A DNA stretch of 62,022 nucleotides from Pseudomonadota bacterium (GTDB lineage Bacteria; Pseudomonadota; Alphaproteobacteria; Caedimonadales; UBA1908), in contig JAIUNT010000005.1 in assembly GCA_020161545.1 (NCBI GenBank), forward strand, positions 1 through 62,022. Reading direction: 5' to 3'. This document shows, one piece after another, positions 44,576 to 52,779 of this stretch (positions are counted from its first letter, which is position 1; each line of letters starts with the position of its first letter). The notes under the pieces are model-generated. The model was given only the letters and a program-made list of their open reading frames with translations, made no database searches and was not told the origin of the DNA. The position numbers and the translations under genes were made by a program.

Positions 44576-45327
44576 CGCATTACCATTCACCACGCGTGGC
44601 TCTTCTTATTGGTGTGAGCCTAGCGAGCCTTCACCTCACAGGCTGCAAAACAGCTGAACAGCTGTCGCGCGTAGGCGAGCAGCCCGTCATCACCCACGTG
44701 CAGGACCCTACAAAGGCGCCTGACTACCAACCCGTGACCATGCCCATGCCCGCCCCCCAGGTAACCCCAACACGCGTGAACTCTTTGTGGCAAACGGGCG
44801 CCAAAGGCTTTTTCAAGGATCAACGCGCCTGCCGCGTGGGAGATATCCTCACGGTCATTGTGAATATGGACGATAAGGCGGACATCTCCAACACCACCAC
44901 GCGTTCACGTACAACCACAGAAAACATGAATGCTGGTCATATTTTTGGCCTTGAGGCAGGATTAACCAGCGCAGGCATTGCCGATCCTTCCAAACTTGTG
45001 GGCCTTTCAAACAACCCCACCCATTCAGGGACAGGCACCGTCAGCCGTAGCGAGAAAATCACCATGAAAGTGGCCGCCACCATCATCCAGAGTCTGCCCA
45101 ATGGCAATCTCGTCATCGCAGGGCGTCAAGAGGTGCGTGTTAACTACGAGGTGCGCGACATGATTATTCAGGGCGTTGTGCGCCAGGAAGATATCTCATC
45201 GGCCAACACCATACCTTATGAAAAGGTGGCAGAGGCACGCTTCTCTTACGGCGGGCGCGGACAAATTGATGATATGCAGCAGCCACCTTACGGCCAGCAG
45301 ATCCTCAACGCCATCTCACCATTCTAG
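44572..45327 (+). CDS. flgH: Flagellar L-ring lipoprotein FlgH
   Basis: A 251-residue outer-membrane ring protein with a lipoprotein signal (SLASLHLTGC). SLWQTGAKGFFKDQRACRVGDILTV and the ISNTTTRSRTT segment are typical of FlgH, as are ITMKVAATIIQSLPNGNLVIAGRQE and the C-terminal ARFSYGGRGQIDDMQQP. ATG 44572 overlaps the flgA stop. A terminator follows 24 bases after the stop, closing the flagellar unit. Confidence 0.95.
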   Translation: MTHYHSPRVALLIGVSLASLHLTGCKTAEQLSRVGEQPVITHVQDPTKAPDYQPVTMPMPAPQVTPTRVNSLWQTGAKGFFKDQRACRVGDILTVIVNMDDKADISNTTTRSRTTTENMNAGHIFGLEAGLTSAGIADPSKLVGLSNNPTHSGTGTVSRSEKITMKVAATIIQSLPNGNLVIAGRQEVRVNYEVRDMIIQGVVRQEDISSANTIPYEKVAEARFSYGGRGQIDDMQQPPYGQQILNAISPF

Positions 45328-45351
45328 GGTGTTTTGGCACGAAGAAGGGAC

Positions 45352-45386
45352 AAGGCGGATTTTTCACGGATAAAAGTCCGCCTTTT
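45352..45386 (+). terminator. Terminator of the flg operon
   Basis: AAGGCGGA pairs with TCCGCCTT across a 17-base loop, followed by TTTTTC. Confidence 0.75.
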
Positions 45387-45472
45387 TCTGCCTTTTGGGA
45401 TAAGTTCGTCGTCGTTTTGTGCGCCTTCCCTTCCCACAATAGAGATATGTTTTATTTCTGTTCGAGAAAACA

Positions 45473-46126
45473 ATGACCCTGTGCCTCTATTTTGATGATA
45501 CCTCTTGTCTAACGTGTGATGCGACCGTCATAGCTCACGTGCCCCTGGGGGCAGGAACAGCAATCATCCTTGATCAAACCCTTTTCCATCCCCAAGGGGG
45601 TGGCCAGCCCGCAGACAAGGGTTTTATTTCATGGGATGGGGAACGCGCGGCCCTCACCCACATACGCTTAGAGGGAGAAACCATTCTCCACGAAATGAGA
45701 GCTTCTGATCCTGTCCCACCCATTGGCACGCCCATCACATGCCATGTTGATGGTCCCTGGCGATCGCTTTGTGCACGCACCCATACGGCCGCTCATCTCA
45801 TGGCCCACGTTGTGGAGAGCCTTGCGCCAGGTGCACGCCCTGTGCGTGCCCACGCCTTTCCTGGTGAAGCTTACGTCACCTTTGAAGGAGACATGTCCGC
45901 ATTTGATCAGGCACGCTTTGAGGGGGCACTCGATGGGGCGACCACCCAAAATCTTGCCATAGAAGCGTTTACGGATGGTGGGGTGCGTCATGTAAAAATT
46001 GGAGACTTCCCCCCTACCCCCTGTGGCGGCACCCATGTGTCGCGTACTGGGGATATTGGCAAGGTGCGCCTTACGCGGGTAAAGTTAAAGCAGGATAGGA
46101 TGAGCCTATTTTTCGAGGTCACATGA
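45473..46126 (+). CDS. AlaX-type alanyl-tRNA editing protein
   Basis: A 217-residue free-standing homolog of the AlaRS editing domain, which hydrolyses Ser- or Gly-tRNA-Ala. Motifs are LFHPQGGGQPADKG, the zinc ligands in RTHTAAHLM (HxxxH) and CGGTHVSRTGDIG (CxxxH). It is cytoplasmic by class. Length matches AlaX-S/M enzymes lacking the C-terminal Gly-rich extension. Its stop overlaps the next gene's start as ATGA, coupling it to a winged-helix protein, an unusual partner. Confidence 0.9.
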   Translation: MTLCLYFDDTSCLTCDATVIAHVPLGAGTAIILDQTLFHPQGGGQPADKGFISWDGERAALTHIRLEGETILHEMRASDPVPPIGTPITCHVDGPWRSLCARTHTAAHLMAHVVESLAPGARPVRAHAFPGEAYVTFEGDMSAFDQARFEGALDGATTQNLAIEAFTDGGVRHVKIGDFPPTPCGGTHVSRTGDIGKVRLTRVKLKQDRMSLFFEVT

Positions 46127-46893
46127 GTTACGCGTCCCTGTTTGATCCCCAAGCGCCCATGACCGTCGCCGTTGACGCGGCAAAGGGGCTCTTCACCCTA
46201 GAAGAGAAGGGATTGTTGCGTCACATACGCTTGAGCGCCCCCATAGCCAGGGTTTTGTGGGCACTTTTTGAGGCGCACCCAGGTTTCCTCACCTATGATG
46301 CGTGTGGGGATATCCTGCGCACCCACAACCTGCATATCCCCGATAACCCCCGCATCCACCGCCACATGAGTCAGCTCAGGCGCCTGCTGACAGACTTTGA
46401 CCCACGCCTTGAGGATTTGATTGTCAACCAGCGCGGCGCTGGATACGCACTTCACGAGCGCCTCCAAAACCGTGACGGCTTTTCCCAAGACCGGGACAAC
46501 GATCTCTATGGGGACCCCGCTCTTGGCCCCGCCCTCCAAGACCTTGACGCCCTGGTACAAGAAGCTGTGGCGCTGGCCAAGATCCTGCACGTTGTCCCTC
46601 ACCCAATGGGATTTGTCCTCGATACAAGCCGCCACACCCAGAAAATCAGCGACCTTTTAGACAGACACACGAGGCTCCACCAGGACCTGAAGATGACCCT
46701 GTCTCTCCATCCCCATGAAATGATGGCCCTGCGCCTAGACGCACTTATGTCAAAGCTGGCCACTTATATCGGTATGGCGCGCCTGTGCGCCTACCCCATC
46801 ACCCAGACCCAGTGGGCCCAGTGGTACACCCAGGAAGTGGGCGCGCTTCTCATAGACATAAAAAAGTGCGTGGGTTTTGTTAGGCAGGGGTGA
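46123..46893 (+). CDS. Orphan OmpR/PhoB-type winged-helix protein
   Basis: A 256-residue protein. Residues ~38-112 match the Trans_reg_C winged helix: IARVLWALFEAHPGFLTYDA (positioning helix), NPRIHRHMSQLRRLLTD (recognition helix) and NQRGAGYAL (wing). No receiver domain is present. The rest is helical (ALQDLDALVQEAVALAKIL; LLDRHTRLHQDLKMTL) without a known domain. Translational coupling to alaX suggests the two are needed together. It could be an alternative-input transcription factor. DNA binding is an inference from the fold. Confidence 0.65.
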   Translation: MSYASLFDPQAPMTVAVDAAKGLFTLEEKGLLRHIRLSAPIARVLWALFEAHPGFLTYDACGDILRTHNLHIPDNPRIHRHMSQLRRLLTDFDPRLEDLIVNQRGAGYALHERLQNRDGFSQDRDNDLYGDPALGPALQDLDALVQEAVALAKILHVVPHPMGFVLDTSRHTQKISDLLDRHTRLHQDLKMTLSLHPHEMMALRLDALMSKLATYIGMARLCAYPITQTQWAQWYTQEVGALLIDIKKCVGFVRQG

Positions 46894-46960
46894 AGAATAA
46901 ATCGTTCTTCACGTTTCAGCCCTTGATTTTCTCGTCTAACTCCGATAGACAAGAGGGATT

Positions 46961-47051
46961 GGAGAGGTGGCCGAGTGGTTGAAGGCGCACGCCTGGAAAG
47001 TGTGTATACGGTAATCCCGTATCGAGGGTTCGAATCCCTCTCTCTCCGCCA
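46961..47051 (+). tRNA. tRNA-Ser (anticodon GGA)
   Basis: A 91-nt class II tRNA: acceptor GGAGAGG/TCTCTCC, anticodon stem CACGC/GTGTG with loop CTGGAAA, long variable arm (TATACGG/CCGTATC-type stem), T-arm GAGGG/CCCTC, and encoded CCA. A T-run follows at 47055. Confidence 0.96.
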
Positions 47052-47096
47052 GACTTTTTTTCTTAAGATCATGATTGTTCATCAAGGTATGTGCTG

Positions 47097-48056
47097 ATGC
47101 TTGAACAGACCCCTTTGCCGCCCCTTGACACCTTTGAAGATTACGAGGTTTTCATTCAAGCCGCGGCTCCCCTCGAGGCAGCAGCACATGCCCTTATTAA
47201 AAGACACGCCCTCCCAGACGCACCCCTCACACGTTTTAGTGAGGGCACAAATGTCGTCTTCGCCCTAGGTGATGCGCTGGTCATCAAGATCTTTCCGCCC
47301 TTCCACCGGGATCAATACGCCCGTGAAGCGGCAGTTTTGCATTCTCTTTTGGGCAAACTCCCCCTCTCAACACCTGAAATTTTACACCAGGGAGAGATCT
47401 CTGGCTGGCCTTATATCATCATGACCCAACTGGAGGGCACCCTCCTGGAAACCCTTTGGGACACCCTCAGTCCCCGCAATAAAGAAAGCCTTCTTGCGGA
47501 GCTGGGCCTCTTGATACAACAAGTCCACGCCCTTCCAACCCAGGGCCTTGAGGCCATCGACAGCCACTGGGGTCAGTTTATGAAGCACCAGATCGCCGGG
47601 TGCGTAGCGCACCACCGTGCCCACAATCTTCCTGAGGGGCTGCTTGCCCAAATCCCTGCCTTTCTTGAAGAAGCCAGGCCTATGCTTTTCAAGGCGCACA
47701 AGCCCGTCATCCTGACCGGCGAGTACACCCCCATGAACTTGCTGGTGAAGGAAATGGACGGCATCTGGCATCTCCACGGAGTCATCGATTTTGGTGACGC
47801 CATGCTTGGCAGTCCCGCCTATGACCTTTTGGGGCCTGCGGCTTTTTTGATTCAGGGGGACCGGGCCCTCATGCGCACTTTTCTCATCTCCTATGGATAC
47901 GATGACGTCTCTCTAAACCAAAGCCTGAGCCGGTATTTGACGGCCCTCCTGCTCCTGCATCAATACAGCAATCTGAGCGTCCAAGTCAGAATAGATGGCT
48001 GGCAAGAGCGGGTAAACACCCTCAATGATCTGGCCGATCTCGTGTGGGGATTTTAA
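47097..48056 (+). CDS. Aminoglycoside-phosphotransferase-like kinase
   Basis: A 319-residue APH/choline-kinase-fold protein. The N lobe has ALVIKIFPPFHRDQYAREA (ATP Lys and Glu helix), followed by a PYIIMTQLEGTLL hinge. The catalytic loop reads ILTGEYTPMNLLV where most family members have HGDxxxxN, so the base Asp is Glu while the Asn is kept. The metal site VIDFGDAMLGSPAYDLLGP is intact. ATG 47097 has AAGG 9 bases upstream; GTG 47091 is an alternative. The substrate cannot be predicted and antibiotic resistance should not be assumed. Confidence 0.75.
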   Translation: MLEQTPLPPLDTFEDYEVFIQAAAPLEAAAHALIKRHALPDAPLTRFSEGTNVVFALGDALVIKIFPPFHRDQYAREAAVLHSLLGKLPLSTPEILHQGEISGWPYIIMTQLEGTLLETLWDTLSPRNKESLLAELGLLIQQVHALPTQGLEAIDSHWGQFMKHQIAGCVAHHRAHNLPEGLLAQIPAFLEEARPMLFKAHKPVILTGEYTPMNLLVKEMDGIWHLHGVIDFGDAMLGSPAYDLLGPAAFLIQGDRALMRTFLISYGYDDVSLNQSLSRYLTALLLLHQYSNLSVQVRIDGWQERVNTLNDLADLVWGF

Positions 48057-48122
48057 AAGCCGTCCCCTTGCCCGGCTCCCAATCTTTACCTAGACTAGAG
48101 GATAAAGGTGAGGAGACACGCC

Positions 48123-49091
48123 ATGGAACACAAAACCATTGCCATTTTAGGTGCAGGAAACGTCGGGAGCACCCTGGGAGCCGCGTGGGCGCCGTTGGGA
48201 CACACCATCATTTACGGCGTGCGCGACCCTGGCCATGAAAGGCACAACAGTGTTGCACAGACGGCAAGAGGCGCCCGTATTGTGTCTATTCCAGACGCAG
48301 CAAGGCAAGCCGATCTCATCGTCCTTGCGGTGTCTTGGGCGAGTGTGCCAAAGGTTTTGCAAGAATGCGGCAACCTGGACGGAAAGACCCTCATTGATGT
48401 GACCAATCCCCTCTCCTTTGAAAATGACATCATTGCCTTGACCAAAGGCTTTAATACCTCCGGCGGCGAGGATGTGCAGCGCCTCGTGCCAAAAGCCCAT
48501 GTCTTTAAAACCCTCAATCAAGCCAGCTTCACAGTCATGGGGCAGATATCGGGCTACCCCACAAAACCCGTGATGTTTGTGGCGGGCAATAGCGCGCCCC
48601 ATAAATCCCAGGTTCTGTCCTTGGTAAGTCAGCTTGGCTTTGACGCCCGTGACGCGGGCCCCATTGAAAGTTGCCGCTTTCTGGAGCCCTATGCCATGCT
48701 GGCCCTTGAGCAGTACGTCAAGTACGGCGCCGACTCATCCCACGCCTTTGCATTCATGAAACGGCAGCAAGGGGATGAAATTGTTGAGTACATTGCGTAC
48801 CAGCTTACCCAGCACACCCCAGACGCCTTCCTTGCCTCCTACACCACCGCCTGCCAGTTTCTCGATAGTGCGCCCCAGTGTCTCGGGTACGAACTGACCC
48901 AGTGCGCCGACGATGCAAATCGCTTTATCCTGCGCATCCGCTGGCAAAGTGCGCCGGCTCACCTGGAAGGCTTTCGCAAAGGCCCCCACTTCCCCCCCTT
49001 CCTTGCGGCAATTAAGGACTATATCCCTGAGATCACTCAAATGTGCCACTACCTTCCCACCCCCCTGGTACGTGTGAAACAAGGCCTTTGA
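48123..49091 (+). CDS. F420/NADP-reductase-like domain fused to an ABM-like domain
   Basis: A 322-residue two-domain protein. Residues 1-210 form an NADP-binding Rossmann domain of the F420-dependent NADP reductase type: IAILGAGNVGSTLGAAWA, ADLIVLAVSWASVPKVL, TLIDVTNPL, HVFKTLNQASF. Residues ~220-322 resemble an antibiotic-biosynthesis-monooxygenase (ABM) fold: FLASYTTACQFLDSAPQCLGYEL, RFILRIRWQS, HLEGFRKGPHFPPFLAAI. Such oxidoreductases need not use F420. GAGGAG precedes ATG 48123. The fusion suggests a self-contained redox enzyme; the substrate is unknown. Adjacent NTF2-like protein may be a partner. Confidence 0.7.
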   Translation: MEHKTIAILGAGNVGSTLGAAWAPLGHTIIYGVRDPGHERHNSVAQTARGARIVSIPDAARQADLIVLAVSWASVPKVLQECGNLDGKTLIDVTNPLSFENDIIALTKGFNTSGGEDVQRLVPKAHVFKTLNQASFTVMGQISGYPTKPVMFVAGNSAPHKSQVLSLVSQLGFDARDAGPIESCRFLEPYAMLALEQYVKYGADSSHAFAFMKRQQGDEIVEYIAYQLTQHTPDAFLASYTTACQFLDSAPQCLGYELTQCADDANRFILRIRWQSAPAHLEGFRKGPHFPPFLAAIKDYIPEITQMCHYLPTPLVRVKQGL

Positions 49092-49145
49092 CAGGGACGA
49101 GGGTTCTTTCTATGATGCGTGCGTGATAAGCACGGGGAGAACGCC

Positions 49146-49520
49146 ATGGAACAGTTAGCGCGCCAATATCATGATTTTCAAAATGCTGTTGGGCAGGGCG
49201 CCAGTCTTGAGGACATCACCGGGACTGTCTTGGGTCTTTTTTCCCCCACCTTTGAGAAGATTGCCAACGGCACGGTTCTTGTGGCCAACCGTGATGCGCT
49301 GGCACAGCAAATGTGTGATGTGCGAGGCTTTGCAGGAAATTGGCAGGTCACGGACAAGCCAACTGTCGTGTCCTGTTGCGGCACCCAGTGTGTCCTGCGC
49401 TTCATCCTCAAAACCGAGAAGGCAGGTACCTTTGATGTCATGGCTCACCTTTTGTCAAGGGACGGCGCGCACATTGACCGCATCGATGAAATTTACTATC
49501 AAATGCCAGACCAAGCATAA
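49146..49520 (+). CDS. NTF2/SnoaL-like protein
   Basis: A 124-residue small alpha+beta protein. The pattern of N-terminal helices (QLARQYHDFQNAVGQG), a central FSPTFEKIANGTVLVANRDALAQQM region and late strands (CVLRFILKTEKAGTFDVMAHLL, HIDRIDEIYYQM) fits the SnoaL/NTF2 cone fold. GGGGAG lies seven bases upstream of ATG 49146; the longer frame from 49119 is rejected. It follows the reductase fusion by 54 bases. A binding or isomerase-like role is possible but unproven. Confidence 0.6.
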   Translation: MEQLARQYHDFQNAVGQGASLEDITGTVLGLFSPTFEKIANGTVLVANRDALAQQMCDVRGFAGNWQVTDKPTVVSCCGTQCVLRFILKTEKAGTFDVMAHLLSRDGAHIDRIDEIYYQMPDQA

Positions 49521-49529
49521 AAATATGGT

Positions 49530-50459
49530 ATGACCCTTTTGAAAGCCCTCATGGCGGCTTTACTGCTGACACAACTCGCACAGGCCTCGTCAAGACAGTT
49601 TGACTTAAGCGACCTTCTTCCCTTTGAAACCGAAAAGTGTGCGCAGTGGTGCCAAGAGATAGAGCGGGAAACTGGATTGCGCTATGACCCGTGCGCGCCC
49701 GCCGTTGCCACCTTTCAAAAAGACGGCAAAGAGCTGGTTTATATCCTTGCCGCGCATACCGCAGATGATCCTGAAAACCCCACCTGCCCCATGTTTGGAT
49801 GCATCAAGTCTGTTGTGATAAGTCTTAAACCAGATTGCATGATCTTAGAAGGCTTTGATACCTCTGAAGAAATGCAAAAGTCCGTTTGTGCCCTGACTAC
49901 AAACCCTGAACCCCATAAGGTCCTACAGGAGCCCATGTACGGAGCTTTTCTTGCGCAAAAGAATGGTATTCCTTTTATGGGAGGGGAGCCATCGGATCAA
50001 CAGATTTTGGCGGCGCTCCAAGAACAAGGGCACTCATCAGACGACATGGCCTTTTTTTACTTCCTGCAGCAAGCACCCCAAGTGCACAGAGAAAACCCAC
50101 TCACGCAGGAAAACATTCAAGATTGCTTTAAACACCTAGCAAAGGGCTGGGCCTCCATTTTCGGCAAAAAAAACACCTACGCAGAATTTCAAGCATGGTG
50201 CCTGGATAAGTTAGGCAGCATACTCTCCTTAGAGGATATGCTCAGCGCAACGTCCACCACGGCGTACCCCTTTGTCTCGCGCATACAAATGGACGCCATG
50301 TGGGTGAGAGATAAAACAACGCTCTCGCGCCTATTAGAAGCAGTAGAGTGCCATCAAAAGGTGATGATCATGTATGGATCTTCTCACTTTTACACACAGC
50401 ACCTGGTCCTAGAAAAATACCTCGGTAAACCCACATTTGCGCTATATGACCCCCAGTAA
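49530..50459 (+). CDS. Secreted TraB/EreA-like (TIKI-superfamily) candidate
   Basis: A 309-residue protein with a signal peptide (MTLLKALMAALLLTQLAQAS). Weak motif resemblance to the TIKI/TraB/EreA superfamily: an early strand ending in His (YILAAHTADD), PDCMILEGFD with an acidic residue after a strand, GGEPSD, and a late GSSHFYTQH. These proteins have paired His/Glu active sites. Eight or more Cys suggest disulfides outside the cytoplasm. The next gene encodes another secreted protein, so they may function together. The assignment is tentative. Confidence 0.45.
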   Translation: MTLLKALMAALLLTQLAQASSRQFDLSDLLPFETEKCAQWCQEIERETGLRYDPCAPAVATFQKDGKELVYILAAHTADDPENPTCPMFGCIKSVVISLKPDCMILEGFDTSEEMQKSVCALTTNPEPHKVLQEPMYGAFLAQKNGIPFMGGEPSDQQILAALQEQGHSSDDMAFFYFLQQAPQVHRENPLTQENIQDCFKHLAKGWASIFGKKNTYAEFQAWCLDKLGSILSLEDMLSATSTTAYPFVSRIQMDAMWVRDKTTLSRLLEAVECHQKVMIMYGSSHFYTQHLVLEKYLGKPTFALYDPQ

Positions 50460-50539
50460 GTAACTTTGCCCACTTGCCATCTTGTCATGCCGCAGCGCAC
50501 ACACTAAAGTGTCCTCGTTTTCGTTGGAGGATCTTTTTT

Positions 50540-51322
50540 GTGCGTTTTTTTGTTTCCTTTCTTTGTGCTGCCCTGGCTTGTGCGCCTACCCTCCAGGCCC
50601 TTGTACTTGAGGACCTTACGGCCTCAAAAACCTTGGAAGCGACCCTTCAGGATAAAACACTCGGTTACTACATAGGCTCCTTCGCTCCCCTCCATATGGA
50701 GCACGAGGATTTTGTGACCCAGGCCCTTGAAAGTGGGGCGTGTGATTATGTCCTCATATACCCGGTTTGGGGAGGGGATGACTTCAAGGAGCGCACCGAT
50801 GTTGAGGCGCGTCTTGAGATGCTGTTTAAGACTTACGAGAACCACCCCCATGTCCTTGTCACACGCCTCACCCCCGGTGAGCTCCAAGACCTTCTAACAT
50901 CCCCCATCGCGTCAACGGACAAGAAGAAGTTCGTTCAACTCCGTATAAAGGGATTGCGCATCGTGGGCATGATTGGCTCAGACACCGCCCTTGGAATTCC
51001 GCAACACCCTAAAAAAGAAAAGGTCTTTATGAAAGGTATGGCCCTTCCAGACAAGTATACGGCCCACACGGTAGGTGTCATTATGGCCCTGCCAGCGGAC
51101 TCCTTTGTGATCAGCAGGCGCAATGGGCAAGACCTTCAAGTGTTGGGTGGCACCTTGAGTGGACGCCCCATCACCCATGTGTTTGAAAATGCCTACCCCA
51201 CCCTTTCCTCCACCATGATCCGTGGACGTGTGGCAAAAGGCGAGTCAATCTCGGACTATGTCAATGAAGGAGTCCAGTGCCTCATCAAAGAAAAGAGACT
51301 CTATCAAAAGAAGAAACAATAA
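50540..51322 (+). CDS. Secreted nucleotidylyltransferase-fold protein
   Basis: A 260-residue protein from GTG 50540, which has GGAGG 9 bases upstream and gives a clean signal peptide (MRFFVSFLCAALACAPTLQA). The mature part has a NadD/CoaD-like fold: YYIGSFAPLHMEHEDFV (HxxH nucleotidyl-transfer motif), DYVLIYPVW, GMIGSDTALGIP, and a late SSTMIRGRVAKGESISDYV, matching the SS/TxIR motif. Family members are normally cytoplasmic enzymes making NAD, CoA or lipid precursors with ATP. Export would separate it from ATP unless it acts outside the cell. A frame from 50474 lacks a ribosome site. Confidence 0.65.
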   Translation: MRFFVSFLCAALACAPTLQALVLEDLTASKTLEATLQDKTLGYYIGSFAPLHMEHEDFVTQALESGACDYVLIYPVWGGDDFKERTDVEARLEMLFKTYENHPHVLVTRLTPGELQDLLTSPIASTDKKKFVQLRIKGLRIVGMIGSDTALGIPQHPKKEKVFMKGMALPDKYTAHTVGVIMALPADSFVISRRNGQDLQVLGGTLSGRPITHVFENAYPTLSSTMIRGRVAKGESISDYVNEGVQCLIKEKRLYQKKKQ

Positions 51323-51434
51323 CCTTGAATGGGGCGCGTTCGTAAACTACGATACGATTAAGTGGTGACGGGCACGCGTGCGCGCGGCCTTGATAAAATG
51401 AACGCCACGCGAGGTATAACAGCAGGAGCGCCCC

Positions 51435-51890
51435 ATGACCACAAGCACCTCTTCCATTCCCAGCCCAGATCAAAGCCCAGGTTTTTTGCTGTGGCAAACC
51501 TCATCTTTGTGGCAGAGGCAAATCAAGAATGTCCTTGATCCCCATCAAATCACCCACACCCAATTTGTTTTGATGTCTCTTGTCTTGTGGTGTAAATCCA
51601 ACGGCTATACGCCAAACCAGCGCTTGCTGTGCGAGCTGTCCATGCTGGAGAAGATGACTGTCTCCAAAGCGCTAACAGGGATCGAAGCCCTTAAGCTCAT
51701 AACCCGTGAGCAAGACACGTCTGACACACGCTCCAATGTGATTGCCCTCACGCCAGAGGGCGACACACTTGTGCGCACCCTCGTCCCGGCTCTCGAGCGC
51801 ATTGACACGGATTTTTTTGCCTGTGCCTCCCGGTGGGAAATGCGCGACATGATCCGCGTCTTTCGGGAAATCACTGGCAACGACGCCTAG
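51435..51890 (+). CDS. MarR-family transcriptional regulator
   Basis: A 151-residue winged-helix repressor-like protein. HTQFVLMSLVLWCKSNG (helix 2), TPNQRLLCELSMLEKMTVSKALTGIEALKLITRE (helix-turn-helix with recognition helix) and DTRSNVIALTPEGDTLV (wing and start of the C-terminal helix) follow the MarR plan. It would bind palindromic DNA as a dimer. The ATG has AGGAG about 8 bases upstream. The target is unknown; the preceding secreted genes are not obviously coupled to it. Confidence 0.85.
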   Translation: MTTSTSSIPSPDQSPGFLLWQTSSLWQRQIKNVLDPHQITHTQFVLMSLVLWCKSNGYTPNQRLLCELSMLEKMTVSKALTGIEALKLITREQDTSDTRSNVIALTPEGDTLVRTLVPALERIDTDFFACASRWEMRDMIRVFREITGNDA

Positions 51891-52150
51891 GGTCACCTAA
51901 GGCTTTTTCTGTTTTGAAAAGACTCTGACAGTACAGGGAGATAGGCTCCTGTCACTGTGATGGGCGCGCATAAATAACACCATGGATTGGGCCACACCTA
52001 AGACGAGCGCAGAACGCGGGCCTCACATGTCGTCCACGTGAGCGCGTATATCTGACGGGCCGAGGGCGATTCTTGCTGGCCTAAGACGATCGCCTGACAA
52101 TGGCTTAGCCCTACATCCACGGGCCTTTTGATCACTTCTTTTCAGCCCAT
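51891..52150. other. Non-coding gap with several imperfect hairpins
   Basis: No ORF is supported here. Local inverted repeats include ACAGGGAG/CTCCTGT near 51935-51960, CTCACATG/CACGTGAG near 52022-52042, and GGCGAT/ATCGCC near 52066-52095. It could hold a small RNA or only the marR 3' region. I recognise no known RNA family. Confidence 0.3.
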
Positions 52151-52185
52151 AAAAAAAGGGCGCCCCTGGGGGCGCCCTTTTTCGC
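52150..52185. terminator. Terminator downstream of pal
   Basis: GGGCGCCCC pairs with GGGGCGCCC with a very tight loop. An A-run on the left gives U residues on the minus strand; T-run on the right suits the other strand. Confidence 0.85.
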
Positions 52186-52202
52186 ATTCAAGCGTATTCG
52201 AC

Positions 52203-52688
52203 TTAGCGAACAACGGTTGTTGCGCGACGGTCAAGCTTCCACTCAGCTTCACCATGTCCCTTGGAAACGGGGCGCTCTTTACCGTAGCTTACAGTCTCAA
52301 CACGGTCCTTGTTTACGCCATGCTTAACAAGAGACTTCTTCACAGCGTGCGCACGGCGCTCACCAAGAGCCATGTTGTACTCACGTGTTCCACGCTCGTC
52401 GCAATGACCTTCAACCATTACGTTTACTGAAGGCCACTTTGCAAGCCAGTCAGCTTGGGACTTAACGGCTTCACGGCCCTCAGCACCTACATTGGACTTC
52501 GCTGTGTCAAAGTACACAGTGTCCTTTGCGGAGTTGCGGAAGTCCTCAGCAGAACCAGGAACGTTGCCGCCCTTGGAATCGCTGTTCTCAAAATCGTGGT
52601 AACCGCTGTCCTTGCAATCTGGTGTAGTTTCGCAACCTGCAAGGGCAAGTAGACCCAGTGCCGCCGTCGCAATAAGATATTGACGCAT
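52203..52688 (-). CDS. pal: Peptidoglycan-associated lipoprotein Pal
   Basis: A 161-residue outer-membrane lipoprotein (signal ending LLALAGC). A short Asp/Asn/Ser-rich linker precedes an OmpA-like peptidoglycan-binding domain: TVYFDTAKSNV, VMVEGHCDERGTREYNMALGERRAHAV (the conserved HxDERGT motif) and VSYGKERPVSKG. It connects the outer membrane to peptidoglycan and TolB. AGGGAGA precedes the ATG. It is last in the tol cluster; cpoB/ybgF does not follow, which is common to lack locally. Confidence 0.96.
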   Translation of the reverse strand: MRQYLIATAALGLLALAGCETTPDCKDSGYHDFENSDSKGGNVPGSAEDFRNSAKDTVYFDTAKSNVGAEGREAVKSQADWLAKWPSVNVMVEGHCDERGTREYNMALGERRAHAVKKSLVKHGVNKDRVETVSYGKERPVSKGHGEAEWKLDRRATTVVR

Positions 52689-52779
52689 TGTATTCTCCCT
52701 TTAACGAACAAAATCAAAGGGTTCCCATCGGGGTCCCCTACAGAAGCCGTAACTTCATGAAAATTATATATCCAAAATT

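Noticed and set aside
47097..48056. Antibiotic-resistance aminoglycoside kinase
   Set aside because: Only the broad APH fold is supported; the catalytic loop is atypical and no substrate evidence exists.
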